From Nocardia jiangxiensis NBRC 101359 (GTDB lineage Bacteria > Actinomycetota > Actinomycetes > Mycobacteriales > Mycobacteriaceae): 64,000 nucleotides of DNA. Shown piece by piece: positions 35,099 to 44,143 of this stretch. Numbering within the stretch: position 1 is the first letter of the stretch; each line of letters opens with the position of its first letter. Made by a program: the position numbers and the translations under genes. Under the pieces are notes generated by a model. The model worked only from the letters and a program-made list of their open reading frames with translations, did no database searches and was not told the DNA's origin. The stretch spans positions 85,470 through 149,469 of the forward strand of contig NZ_BAGB01000002.1 of assembly GCF_000308615.1 (NCBI RefSeq). Reading direction: 5' to 3'.

Positions 35099-36765
35099 TT
35101 CAGGAAGCCGACTTTCGTCCAATCAGGGGTGGACAGGCCGAATGCGCCGAGATTGGCGAGGTTGGAGCGGGTGGCGTAGGTGCCCGAGGCCTGGTTGAGG
35201 GTCAGGGAGAAGCCCTCCTTCCAGACCTGCTCATCGGCCTGGTTGGCCAGCTGGATCGCTTTCGCCGGGTCGAGTTCCGACATCGCCTTGTTGATCCGAT
35301 CGTTGAGTTCGGGCGTGCCGATCCGGCCGAAGTTGCCCTGCACGTTGCCGGGAAAATAGCTGTAGATCTGGTCGATGGCGGCCAACGGGAACGGGTTGCC
35401 GACCCAGCCCGTCATCAGAAGGTCGAAATTCCCCGGAACTTCCACTTCGCTGACCATGTTCTTTCCGGGCACCGTCTGGATGTCCACCTTCACGCCGACC
35501 TTGGCCAGATCCTGCTGCACGATCTTCGAGGTGTCGATCCATCCCTGATCGTCGTACATGACATCGCGCAATTGCAGTTTGCGGCCGTCCTTCTCACGCA
35601 CATCGCCGTTGAGCTTCCAGCCGAGGGCGTCGAGTTCCTTGGCCGCTTCCTGCGGATCGAAGGCCACGGGCGCGGAGTTGTCCTGATAACCCTTCTGGCC
35701 GGCCATGAAGATGTGATTGTTCAGCGGCTTGGGGTTTTCGACGATGCCGTGCTGGCTCGCGGTCACGATCGCCTGCCGATCGATCGCTTTCGAAATCGCT
35801 ACGCGCAGTGCGGGATCTTCGAGTATCGCGCCCTTCGCGCCGTTGAACGTGATCGTGTTGTAGGTGGGTTCCGCGGTTCGCCGGACGACCACGCCGGGAG
35901 TGTTCTTCGCCGCCACGACCTTGGCCAGACCCGAGACATAGGTCCAGTCGATCTCATTGTTCTGGACCGCGCCGAGAACCGCGCTGGAATCGAGTACGGA
36001 CAGCGTGATCGTATCCAGCTTCGGCGCCGGGCCCCACCATTTCGGATTGCGCGACAGCGTGATCCGGTTCTGGGTCCGGTCGATATTGCTGATGATGAAC
36101 GGGCCACCGCTGATCGGCAGTCCGTTCAGGGCCAGGGTGTTGAATGCCTGCGGCGTCGCGGTGTACGCCTTGGGGTAGAGCGGGCTGAACAGTGACTGCC
36201 ACGAGGCATACGGTTTGGCCATGGTGACCACGGCCTGGCGATCATCCACACCGCGTTCCACCGAGGCGATCCGGTCGTAACCACTCGTGGCGGAGACCTG
36301 GAATTCCGTGTTGGTCCCGTTCATGGCGGCGGCCTCGGAACGCATATCTTCCCAGGTTATCGGCGTACCGTCGGACCACACCGCTTTGGGATTGATCGTG
36401 TAGACGATCTTCTGCGGATTGGTGCCGGTCAGCTTGATATCGGTGAAATAGTTGTGGTCGACCGAAATATTGCCCGCGGCATCGCTGGTGACGGTTTCGG
36501 GCAGTACCGGGCCGAGGACATAGTTCACGGTTTCCGCGGTATTGCCGTTGACCTGCAGGGCGTTGTAATTCTCCGGCATCGCGCTGATCGCCTCGCGCAG
36601 ATTCCCCCCGTCGCGCAACTTGTCCACCGGCTGCGGATTGATATCCGCCGCCGCCCCCACGGTATTGACGCCCCCGACTGACCCCCCGGAACTACATCCC
36701 GACACCACCAGCCCGACGGCCAGCGCCGGGATCGCGAGCGGGAGCAGGGTCGAACGAATCCGCAT
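35095..36765 (-). CDS. Oligopeptide ABC transporter substrate-binding lipoprotein (copy 2)
   Basis: This 556-aa solute-binding protein of the OppA/DppA class (SBP_bac_5) has a lipobox LVVSGC near residue 24. The mature protein starts with a Gly/Ser linker and INPQPVDKLRDGGNL. Family markers include YTINPKAVWSDGTPITWEDM, LSRNPKWWGPAPKLD and DPALRVAISKAIDRQAI. It should capture peptides outside the membrane and feed the two permeases encoded upstream. The ATG at 36765 has GGAAGGATC upstream. It shares exact length and most motifs with the preceding gene, 26 bp away, so the pair arose by tandem duplication. Confidence 0.93.
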   Translation of the reverse strand: MRIRSTLLPLAIPALAVGLVVSGCSSGGSVGGVNTVGAAADINPQPVDKLRDGGNLREAISAMPENYNALQVNGNTAETVNYVLGPVLPETVTSDAAGNISVDHNYFTDIKLTGTNPQKIVYTINPKAVWSDGTPITWEDMRSEAAAMNGTNTEFQVSATSGYDRIASVERGVDDRQAVVTMAKPYASWQSLFSPLYPKAYTATPQAFNTLALNGLPISGGPFIISNIDRTQNRITLSRNPKWWGPAPKLDTITLSVLDSSAVLGAVQNNEIDWTYVSGLAKVVAAKNTPGVVVRRTAEPTYNTITFNGAKGAILEDPALRVAISKAIDRQAIVTASQHGIVENPKPLNNHIFMAGQKGYQDNSAPVAFDPQEAAKELDALGWKLNGDVREKDGRKLQLRDVMYDDQGWIDTSKIVQQDLAKVGVKVDIQTVPGKNMVSEVEVPGNFDLLMTGWVGNPFPLAAIDQIYSYFPGNVQGNFGRIGTPELNDRINKAMSELDPAKAIQLANQADEQVWKEGFSLTLNQASGTYATRSNLANLGAFGLSTPDWTKVGFLK

Positions 36766-36791
36766 GGATCGATCCTTCCGTCGAGACGGCC

Positions 36792-38462
36792 TCATTTCGC
36801 GAAGCCGATTGCGGTGAAGTCGTAGCTGCCCAGGCCGGGTGCGCCGATATTGGCGAGGGTGGCCCGGGTGGCCCAGTTGCCCGGATCCTGGGTCAGTGGA
36901 AGGGAGTGACCTTCGGCGAAGATCTGGGTGTCGACCTGATTCGCCAGCGCGATGGCTTTGTCCGGATCGAGTTCGGACAGCGCCTTGTCGATCAGATCGT
37001 TCAGGGCGGGTGAGCCGATCCGGCCGTAATTGCCCTGCACGTTGTTCGGGTACAGGCCGAATTCCTGCGGAATGCTGTTGAACACGAACACATCACCCGA
37101 CAAGACATACTGTGCGGTGTCGAAGTCGCCCGGAATGATCACATTGGTGAAGTAGTCCTGCCCGGGGCGGGTGTCGATGGACATCTTCACGCCGATCTTC
37201 GCCAGATCCGACTGGATCATCTTGGCGATGGCGACCCAGCCCGGATCGTTGTACATCACATCGCGGAACGCGAGCTGACGGCCGTCCTTCACCCGGACCT
37301 CGCCCTGCAGCTTCCAGCCCAGGTCGTCCAACTGCCGCGCCGCCGCGGCCGGGTCGTAGGCGACCGGAGCCGAATTGTCCTGGTAGCCCTTCTGTCCCAT
37401 GACGAAGACGTGGTTGTTGAGCACCTTCGGGTGATCGGTCAGACCCGCCAGACTCGTATCGGCGATGGCCTGCCGGTTGATCGCCTTCGCGATCGCCACG
37501 CGCAGTGCGGGATCGGACAGGATCGAACCGGGCGCGCCGTTGAAGGTCAGCCAGCGCCACATGTTCATCGGCGCGTGCCGCAGTTGCAGTCCCGCGGTGC
37601 GCCGGATCAGCAGCACGTCGTTCAGATTCGCCATGCGGGCGAGGTCGAGTTCGTTGTTCTGCAGGGCCGCGGCCCAGGTCGACTGGTCCAGCACGCTGTA
37701 GGTGACGGTGTCCAGCTTCGGCGGCGTACCCCACCACTTCGGGTTGCGCGCCAACACTATTCGGCGCTGCGTGCGGTCGATCGACTGTACGACGAACGGT
37801 CCCGCGGACGGTCCCATATGGTCGACCAGACTGTGGTTGAACGTATCCGGGGTGCCGCTCACCGATTTCGGATACAGGATCGAGTTGCCCGAGTACTGGC
37901 CGCGCCAATCGGCGTAGGGCGTACTGAAGGTCAGCACTGCCTGCCGGTCGTCGACACCCCGCTCGACCTTCTCGACCCGGTCGAAACCGTTGCTGATGGC
38001 GTACAGGTAGCCCTTGTCCCGGCCGTTCAACGCCTGCCAGGTCGCGGCCAGATCCTCCCAGGTGATCGGGGTGCCGTCGGACCACACCGCCTTGGGATTG
38101 ATGGTGTAGACGACCTGCTGCGGATTGGTGTTGGTCAGCTTGATGTCGGTGAAGTAGTCGGTATCGATGGTGAGCTGTCCGGCAGGGTCGGCCTTGAACG
38201 CTCGCGGCATCGTCCACCGGAGGAGATCGGCTGTCTCACCCTCGTTTCCGTCGACGCACTGCACATTCCAGTTCGACGGGATGGCGGTGATCGCCAATCG
38301 CAGATTGCCGCCCTCGCGGACGTTCTCGCGGGGCTGCGGATTGATGTCGTTGGTGGTGCCCAACGTCGCCGAGCCGGTCGAGCCCGTCCCGGACGAACAC
38401 GCCGCCGCCAGTGCCGATACCGATGCCGCCGCAACGACTTTGCCGAATGTGCGCCTCTTCAC
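36792..38462 (-). CDS. Oligopeptide ABC transporter substrate-binding lipoprotein (copy 1)
   Basis: This 556-aa OppA/DppA-class binding protein has the signal peptide MKRRTFGKVVAAASVSALAAAC with its lipobox Cys near residue 22. It continues INPQPRENVREGGNL, YTINPKAVWSDGTPITWEDL and LARNPKWWGTPPKLD. Differences from copy 2 cluster in the ligand cleft region (for example FNGAPGS and SGDVFVFNSIP), suggesting different peptide preference. GTG 38462 has TAGGAGC upstream and lies 10 bp after the ATPase stop. Confidence 0.93.
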   Translation of the reverse strand: MKRRTFGKVVAAASVSALAAACSSGTGSTGSATLGTTNDINPQPRENVREGGNLRLAITAIPSNWNVQCVDGNEGETADLLRWTMPRAFKADPAGQLTIDTDYFTDIKLTNTNPQQVVYTINPKAVWSDGTPITWEDLAATWQALNGRDKGYLYAISNGFDRVEKVERGVDDRQAVLTFSTPYADWRGQYSGNSILYPKSVSGTPDTFNHSLVDHMGPSAGPFVVQSIDRTQRRIVLARNPKWWGTPPKLDTVTYSVLDQSTWAAALQNNELDLARMANLNDVLLIRRTAGLQLRHAPMNMWRWLTFNGAPGSILSDPALRVAIAKAINRQAIADTSLAGLTDHPKVLNNHVFVMGQKGYQDNSAPVAYDPAAAARQLDDLGWKLQGEVRVKDGRQLAFRDVMYNDPGWVAIAKMIQSDLAKIGVKMSIDTRPGQDYFTNVIIPGDFDTAQYVLSGDVFVFNSIPQEFGLYPNNVQGNYGRIGSPALNDLIDKALSELDPDKAIALANQVDTQIFAEGHSLPLTQDPGNWATRATLANIGAPGLGSYDFTAIGFAK

Positions 38463-38472
38463 GAATCTGCTC

Positions 38473-40359
38473 CTAGCGGGCGACGACGGGAATGGGAACC
38501 GCGTCGATGAGTGCGCGGGTGTACTCGTGCTGCGGATCTTCGAGAATCTGTTCCGCCGAGCCGATCTCGACAATCTTGCCGCGATACATGACCGCGATGT
38601 CGTGCGCCAGATTGCGCACCACCGAAAGATCATGGGAGACGAACAGATACGACAGTCCGCGCTCGATCTGCAGGTCGCGCAACAGGTTCAGCACACCGGC
38701 CTGGATGGAGACGTCCAGTGAGGACACCGGCTCGTCCAGCACCAGGATCTCCGGATCCAGCGCCAGCGCCCGCGCGATGTTGATGCGCTGCTTCTGTCCG
38801 CCGGAGAAGTCGGCCGGATACCGGTCGACGTGTTCGGCCCGCAGGCCGACCTGTTTCAGCAGTTCCGGCACCCGCGAACGGATCTCCTCGCGCGGACGTC
38901 CGGCGATGCGCAACGGTTCGGCCAGGGCATCGAAGATCGGCATGCGCGGATCGAGCGAGGCGGACGGATCCTGGAAGACGATCTGCATCTTGGCCCGGAT
39001 CTCCCGGCGGCGCGCCTTGGTGAGTGTGGCGACGTCGCTGCCGAGCACCTCGATCGTGCCGCTCTGCGGTTCGGTCAGTTCCATGATCTCGGTCAGCGTG
39101 GTGGATTTGCCGGAGCCGGATTCGCCGACCAGCGCCAGCGTACGGCCCGCGCGCAGTTCGAAATCGATCCCGTCCACCGCGCGCACCTCGCCGGTGCGAC
39201 GGCGCAGGATCACTCCCGAGGTGATCGGGAAGACCTTCGTCAGCTCCGAAACCCGCAGTACCACATGCGAATCCGTCACTGCTTCGTGATCGGGTTCGGT
39301 GATCTCGCGCTGGTAGGCCGAGAACAGTTCCGCCGAACCGATTTCCGCGGTGCGGATACAGGCCGCGCGATGTCCGGGCGTGATGTCCTGTAGCGGCGGC
39401 TCGGCCGCGCGGCATTCGTCGATGACGATCGGGCAGCGCGGTGCGAACGGGCAGCCGGGCGGCAGCGCGTGCATCGCCGGCGGGGAGCCCTCGATGGGGA
39501 TCAGCGGGGTGCGTGCCGGACCGTCCATCCGCGGGATCGAGCCCAGCAGCCCGACCGTGTACGGCATCCGCGGGGAGCGGAAAAGGTCCGTGGCACCGGC
39601 GGTTTCGACGATCTTCCCGGCGTACATGACCGCGACCCGATCCGCGATGGTGGCGGCGATGCCCATATCGTGGGTGATCATGATGACCCCGGCGCCGGTG
39701 ATGTCGCGTGCGGTGCGCAGCAGTCCGAGGATCTGCTTCTGCACCGTGACGTCCAGCGCCGTCGTGGGCTCGTCGCAGATGATCAGTTCCGGATCGTTGG
39801 CGATGGCCATCGCGATCACGACGCGCTGACGCATACCGCCGGAGAATTCGTGCGGGAATGCCCGCGCCCGCGCCTGCGGTTCGGGAATGCCCACCAGATC
39901 CAGCAGTTCCACCGCGCGGGTCGCGGCCTGCTGCTTGGACATCGAACCGTGTGCGAGCAGCGCCTCGGCGATCTGATCGCCGATCCGGTACACCGGGGTC
40001 AGCGCCGAGAGCGGATCCTGGAACACCATCGAGATCCGGCTGCCGCGATAGGTCGACAGGGTCTTGTCGTCCATGCCCAGCAATTCCTTGCCGCGCAACC
40101 GAATCGAACCGTGCACCCGCGCCTGGTCGGGCAGCAGCCCGATCACCGCCAGCGAGGACACCGATTTGCCCGACCCCGATTCGCCCACGATGGCGAGCAC
40201 CTCACCGTCGGCGACGGCGTAGTTCACCCCGCGCACCGCGTCGATGCGGCCCTCCTCGCCCGGGAAGGACACGTGCAGATCCGACACCTCCAGCAGCGGA
40301 GCGGTCGTGGTCTGCTTCGCGGCTTCGGGCGCGGCGGCGGTGGCTGATGTGTCGGTCAT
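38473..40359 (-). CDS. Fused dual-ATPase of a di/oligopeptide ABC transporter (DppD-DppF type)
   Basis: This 628-aa cytosolic protein has two complete ABC ATPase domains. Domain 1 (about residues 20-260) has Walker [10 protein letters not shown], signature FSGGMRQRV and Walker [13 protein letters not shown]. It ends in the oligopeptide-type Cys-rich tail ([14 protein letters not shown]). Domain 2 (about 360-600) has [18 protein letters not shown] and [11 protein letters not shown]. One gene replaces the usual D and F subunits. The ATG at 40359 overlaps the permease stop (ATGA). It powers import with the two permeases and the two binding proteins. Confidence 0.95.
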   Translation of the reverse strand: MTDTSATAAAPEAAKQTTTAPLLEVSDLHVSFPGEEGRIDAVRGVNYAVADGEVLAIVGESGSGKSVSSLAVIGLLPDQARVHGSIRLRGKELLGMDDKTLSTYRGSRISMVFQDPLSALTPVYRIGDQIAEALLAHGSMSKQQAATRAVELLDLVGIPEPQARARAFPHEFSGGMRQRVVIAMAIANDPELIICDEPTTALDVTVQKQILGLLRTARDITGAGVIMITHDMGIAATIADRVAVMYAGKIVETAGATDLFRSPRMPYTVGLLGSIPRMDGPARTPLIPIEGSPPAMHALPPGCPFAPRCPIVIDECRAAEPPLQDITPGHRAACIRTAEIGSAELFSAYQREITEPDHEAVTDSHVVLRVSELTKVFPITSGVILRRRTGEVRAVDGIDFELRAGRTLALVGESGSGKSTTLTEIMELTEPQSGTIEVLGSDVATLTKARRREIRAKMQIVFQDPSASLDPRMPIFDALAEPLRIAGRPREEIRSRVPELLKQVGLRAEHVDRYPADFSGGQKQRINIARALALDPEILVLDEPVSSLDVSIQAGVLNLLRDLQIERGLSYLFVSHDLSVVRNLAHDIAVMYRGKIVEIGSAEQILEDPQHEYTRALIDAVPIPVVAR

Positions 40360-41318
40360 GACGGAGTCTTCCGCTCGGTCTGCTTCGGGGCCTTGGCGGT
40401 CTTCGGCGCCTTGCGCCGGGCCCGCGCGCGGGAGGAACTGGGATCGAAGGCATCGCGCAGACCGTCGCCGACCAGGTTGGCGCACAGCACGATCGCGATC
40501 AGGAAACCGCCCGGGAACAGGAACAGCCACGGAAAGGTCAGCGCCGATTGGGAATTCGACGCGATCAGCGTGCCCAGCGAGACATCCGGCGGCTGCACGC
40601 CGAATCCCAGATAACTCAGACCGGTTTCGGACAGCACCGCCGCGCCGAGCGCGAGGGTGGTGTCGATGATCAGGAACGAGGCCACGTTCGGCACGATGTG
40701 CGTGACGATCAGCGATCGGGTCGAGGCGCCCATGTACTTTGCGGCCCGGACGAATTCGCGATCGCGCAGACTCAGCGTCAGCCCGCGCACGATGCGCGCG
40801 CTGATCATCCAGCCGAATGCGGCCAGCAGCAGGATCAGCAGCGGAATCGACCCGCTGCCCTTGGTGCGCGGGGAGAAGATCGCGATGATGATGAAGCTGG
40901 GCACCACCAGCAGCAGATCCACCAGCCACATGATCGCCCGGTCGGTCCAGCCGCCGAGCAGTCCGGCCACCGCACCCGCGGCCACCGCGACGATCGAGCC
41001 GAGAATCGCCACGCAGAAACCGATGATCAGCGATTTCTGCAGGCCGTGCAGGGTCTGCGCGAGCAGATCCTCACCGCTGCCGTCGGTGCCGAACGGATGG
41101 TTCGGGCTCGGCGCCTGATACAGCGCCGCATAGTCCATGTGCCGGTAGTCGTAGGGCAGGATCGGCGGCAGCGCGAACGCGGCGATCACGATGAGCAGCA
41201 GCACGATCGCGCCCGCGATGGCGGCCTTGTTGCGCAGGAACCTGCGCCACACGAGTTTCCGGCGGCCGGCCGCGGCGGGCTCGGGCGCACCCTGGCTGAT
41301 GAGTTCGACTTCTGTCAC
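40356..41318 (-). CDS. Peptide ABC transporter permease (DppC type)
   Basis: This 320-aa inner-membrane permease has an N-terminal OppC extension, the conserved [17 protein letters not shown] and about six helices. The cytoplasmic EAA-type loop is [23 protein letters not shown], which contacts the ATPase, and [15 protein letters not shown] follows. The tail is strongly basic ([16 protein letters not shown]). The GTG at 41318 overlaps the upstream stop by 4 bp; the longer open frame is not coding. It pairs with the DppB-type permease. Confidence 0.94.
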   Translation of the reverse strand: MTEVELISQGAPEPAAAGRRKLVWRRFLRNKAAIAGAIVLLLIVIAAFALPPILPYDYRHMDYAALYQAPSPNHPFGTDGSGEDLLAQTLHGLQKSLIIGFCVAILGSIVAVAAGAVAGLLGGWTDRAIMWLVDLLLVVPSFIIIAIFSPRTKGSGSIPLLILLLAAFGWMISARIVRGLTLSLRDREFVRAAKYMGASTRSLIVTHIVPNVASFLIIDTTLALGAAVLSETGLSYLGFGVQPPDVSLGTLIASNSQSALTFPWLFLFPGGFLIAIVLCANLVGDGLRDAFDPSSSRARARRKAPKTAKAPKQTERKTPS

Positions 41319-42295
41319 GAGATGCGCACCCTTGGATCGAGCATGGCGTAGACGATGTCCGAGAGCAGACCGGACACCAGGATCACCAGTCCGGCGAAGG
41401 TCGTCACGGTGACCACGATGTACAGGTCCTGGCCGTTGATCGCGTCCACCAGCCATTCGCCGACGCCGTGCCAGCCGAAGATCTTCTCGGTGAACACCGC
41501 GCCGGTGATCAGACCGCCCAGACCGTAGGCGAACAGCGTCGCCATCGGGATCAGGGCCGTGCGCAGGCCGTGTTTGTACAGTGCGCGCTTGCGGGTCAGG
41601 CCCTTGGCGCGAGCGGTCCGGATGAAATCGCTCTGCAGGACGTCGAGCATGGCGTTGCGCTGATAGCGGCTGTAGGCGGCCATCGAACCCAGGGCCAGGC
41701 CGAGCGTCGGCACGACCATATGTTGCAGCCGGTCGACGATCTGGTTCCACAGCCCGTCCACCGCACTGGCCGAGGTCTCGCCGGTATATAGGAAGATCTG
41801 CTGGCCGGTCGCGGTATTGAGTTCCAGCGCACCGTATTTCAATAATGTCGCCAGCAGGAAGATCGGCGTGCTCAACACCAGTAGCGAAATGATCGTGGTG
41901 AAGTAATCACTGAATCTGTACTGCCGGATCGCTCCTGCCGCGCCGATCAGCACACCGAGCGCGGTGCCGATCACCGAGCCGATCACCAGCAGCCGCAGAC
42001 TCACTCCGATCCGGCGGCCCAGCTCCTGGCTCACCGGTTGATCCGCGAGGGTCTGGCCGAAGTCGCCGTGCACCACCACGTTCTTCACCCAGGTGCCGTA
42101 GCGCGGCAGGATCGGCTCGTTGAGATGAAGTTCGGCCGCCTTGGCATCGATCACCGACTGCGGCGGGCGGGGGTTGCGCTGCTCGAGACTATCCAGCGGA
42201 TGGAACGTCAGCGAGGCCAGCGCGAAGGTCAGGAACGAAGCGAGCACCAACAGCACGACATAGTTCAGCGCACGTCGTAGCAGAAAGCCGGTCAT
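41315..42295 (-). CDS. Peptide ABC transporter permease (DppB type)
   Basis: This 326-aa first gene of the transporter operon encodes the DppB-class membrane subunit. It starts FLLRRALNYVVLLVLAS and contains LNEPILPRYGTW and GDFGQTL. The EAA-like loop is FIRTARAKGLTRKRALYKHGLRTALIP, and GAVFTEKIFGWHGVG with six predicted helices follows. The start is ATG 42295. The promoter region upstream has a TATGAT -10 hexamer inside a dyad. All five following genes overlap or are spaced by under 30 bp. Confidence 0.95.
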   Translation of the reverse strand: MTGFLLRRALNYVVLLVLASFLTFALASLTFHPLDSLEQRNPRPPQSVIDAKAAELHLNEPILPRYGTWVKNVVVHGDFGQTLADQPVSQELGRRIGVSLRLLVIGSVIGTALGVLIGAAGAIRQYRFSDYFTTIISLLVLSTPIFLLATLLKYGALELNTATGQQIFLYTGETSASAVDGLWNQIVDRLQHMVVPTLGLALGSMAAYSRYQRNAMLDVLQSDFIRTARAKGLTRKRALYKHGLRTALIPMATLFAYGLGGLITGAVFTEKIFGWHGVGEWLVDAINGQDLYIVVTVTTFAGLVILVSGLLSDIVYAMLDPRVRIS

Positions 42296-42314
42296 CGGTC
42301 CCCTCGGGTCGGTT

Positions 42315-42338
42315 ACTAGCCCTGATCATAGGGATAGT
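42315..42338 (-). promoter_or_regulatory. Promoter -10 and overlapping dyad of the peptide-transporter operon
   Basis: On the minus strand TATGAT (42330-42325) is a near-perfect -10 about 30 nt before the ATG. It is embedded in an imperfect inverted repeat with half-sites ACTAnCCCT at both ends, a plausible repressor operator. No -35 resembling TTGACA is evident. The regulator is unknown. Confidence 0.48.
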
Positions 42339-42450
42339 TATTCCGGCGAGCGCGTTACGCACGACCACCGCACGCTCGATCGCGAGATATCGTGCATGGA
42401 AGGTTCATCGCCGTCGGGTGGTCCGGCGACACAGACAGGGGGGCTGGTCG

Positions 42451-43183
42451 GTGAGTTATCCCCAGTATCCGGGTAGTTATCAACCGTATCCGCAGGGTCA
42501 GGGCATCGAACCGAGCAGTGGGACGGCGACGGGCGCGGGTGTGCTCGCCTCGCTCGGTGCGGTCGGGCAAATTCTCGGCGGGGTGGTGGACATCGTGCTG
42601 GGTATCGCACTGCCCGACTTCGACGACTCCACCCTGCGGTTCACCTCCTGGTTCACCGGATATCCTGATCGTCATCGGGGTGGTCGGCCTGGTCACCGCA
42701 GCTCTGCTCGGCACGGGTGCGGTGCTGATGTTCCGGCGCAAACCGCTCGGGCGGATCCTGATCGTCGCCGCGTGTGTTGCCACGATCGTCGCCGGGGTGG
42801 CCTCGTACGTCGTACTGTATGCCGGAGATGTGGGCGGGCAGCGCGGCTCGTTCGGGCTGATGAGCGGCTTCGGGGGACTGGCCGGGCAGGTGTTTCCCGT
42901 CGTCACCGCGATTCTGGCGCTGGTGCCCCCGACCGCGCGCTGGCTCGCGCACGTTCCCGGACAACCGGTGGGATATCCCACTCCGTATCCGGGGCAGGGC
43001 ATGCCTGCCGGGTATCCGGCGCCGGGCACGCCGTACGTGGATCCGTTCCGGCCCAACCCCGCGCCCTACGCCGGACAGCCCGGTCCGGGTGCTCCGGCGC
43101 CGTATCCGAACGAGCCGACCCCTTTTCCGGAGGTGCCGCCGCTGGGCTCGGCCGAGGATCAGTGGCGACGTCCGGGAAACTGA
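42451..43183 (+). pseudogene. YPQ-rich membrane protein gene with one frameshift
   Basis: The GTG at 42451 opens a protein starting SYPQYPGSYQPYPQ with GTATGAGVLASLG and a first hydrophobic helix. Near 42655-42672 the coding signal shifts by one base into another frame, which continues LIVIGVVGLVTAALLG, two more helices and a long Pro/Tyr/Gly tail to 43183. Neither frame is plausible alone past the shift. The layout matches the intact paralogues at 49666 and 50641. This is either a decayed gene or a one-base sequence error. It would be a small tetraspan-like membrane protein of unknown function. Confidence 0.72.
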
Positions 43184-43220
43184 TTACTTCCACACACGCA
43201 TGTCGGGCAGGATGGAATAG

Positions 43221-44054
43221 GTGACTCGCCGGAACTCGCCCAAGCCCAAGATGGTGGCCACCGATGTCGACGGCACGTTGATCGATCGAGCCGAGCAGGT
43301 GAGTCCGAGAACTCGGGCCGTGGTCAAGGCACTGATCGACGACGGCGTCCATTTCGTCCTCGCCACCGGGCGGCCGCCGCGCTGGATCGAGCCGGTCGTG
43401 GCCGGGCTCGGGTACCCCCCGCTGTGCGTCTGCGGTAACGGCGCGGTCGTCTACGACAGTGCCGCCGACCGTATCCTGCACAGCAATTCGCTCGATGTGG
43501 ACGATCTGGCCTGGCTCGCCGAACTCGCCGAACGCATCCTGCCGGGCTGCGGTCTGGCGGCCGAGCGCGTCGGCGAGACCGCACACGATGCGGCCACCCC
43601 GCAGTTCGTGAGTTCGCCCGAATATCAGCACGCCTGGCTCAATCCGGACGATACGCAGGTCGCCCGCCGGGAGGTGATCGCCACCCCCGCGATCAAGATG
43701 CTGATCCGGTTGCCCGGTGTGGCCAGCGCCGAGATGCGCGCCGCACTCGATCCGCACCTCGACGGCCGCGCCGACCTCACCTACTCCACCGACGACGGGC
43801 TGATCGAACTGTCCGCGCCGGGCGTCACCAAGGCGTCGGGGCTGGCCATGGTCGCCGAACGCCTGGGTGTCGAGCACCGCGACATCATCGCCTTCGGTGA
43901 TATGCCCAACGACGTCCCGATGCTCCGGCTCGCCGGTCACGGTGTGGCCATGGGCAACGCCCACCCCGAGGCCGTCGTCGCGGCCGACGAGATCACCGGC
44001 ACCAATGCCGAGGACGGCGTCGCGCAGGTTCTGGAGCGCTGGTGGGCCAGCTGA
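43221..44054 (+). CDS. Cof-type HAD phosphatase (Rv3813c-like)
   Basis: This 277-aa cytosolic haloacid-dehalogenase phosphatase of the Cof (C2B cap) subfamily has motif I VATDVDGTLID with the nucleophilic Asp, motif II LATGRPPRW, the Lys in GVTKASGLAMVAERLG and motif IV IAFGDMPNDVPML. Family members dephosphorylate sugar phosphates or cofactors such as FMN; the substrate here is not predictable. The GTG at 43221 gives MTRRNSPKPKMVATD. It ends 89 bp before the convergent amidase stop, with a strong hairpin between. Confidence 0.93.
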   Translation: MTRRNSPKPKMVATDVDGTLIDRAEQVSPRTRAVVKALIDDGVHFVLATGRPPRWIEPVVAGLGYPPLCVCGNGAVVYDSAADRILHSNSLDVDDLAWLAELAERILPGCGLAAERVGETAHDAATPQFVSSPEYQHAWLNPDDTQVARREVIATPAIKMLIRLPGVASAEMRAALDPHLDGRADLTYSTDDGLIELSAPGVTKASGLAMVAERLGVEHRDIIAFGDMPNDVPMLRLAGHGVAMGNAHPEAVVAADEITGTNAEDGVAQVLERWWAS

Positions 44055-44090
44055 ATTCGTAGCGTCGAGGCTGCCCGGCCGTCTGGACGG

Positions 44091-44122
44091 GGCGAGCCCA
44101 CCCCGATCGGGGTGGGCTCGCC
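44091..44122. terminator. Terminator hairpin between convergent genes
   Basis: A perfect 14-bp GC-rich stem (44091-44104 with 44109-44122) and a GATC loop lie between the HAD phosphatase and amidase stops. No long T run is present on either side, but the position suits a bidirectional terminator. Confidence 0.7.
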
Positions 44123-44143
44123 GAATGTCCTGTGGTACAGGGG

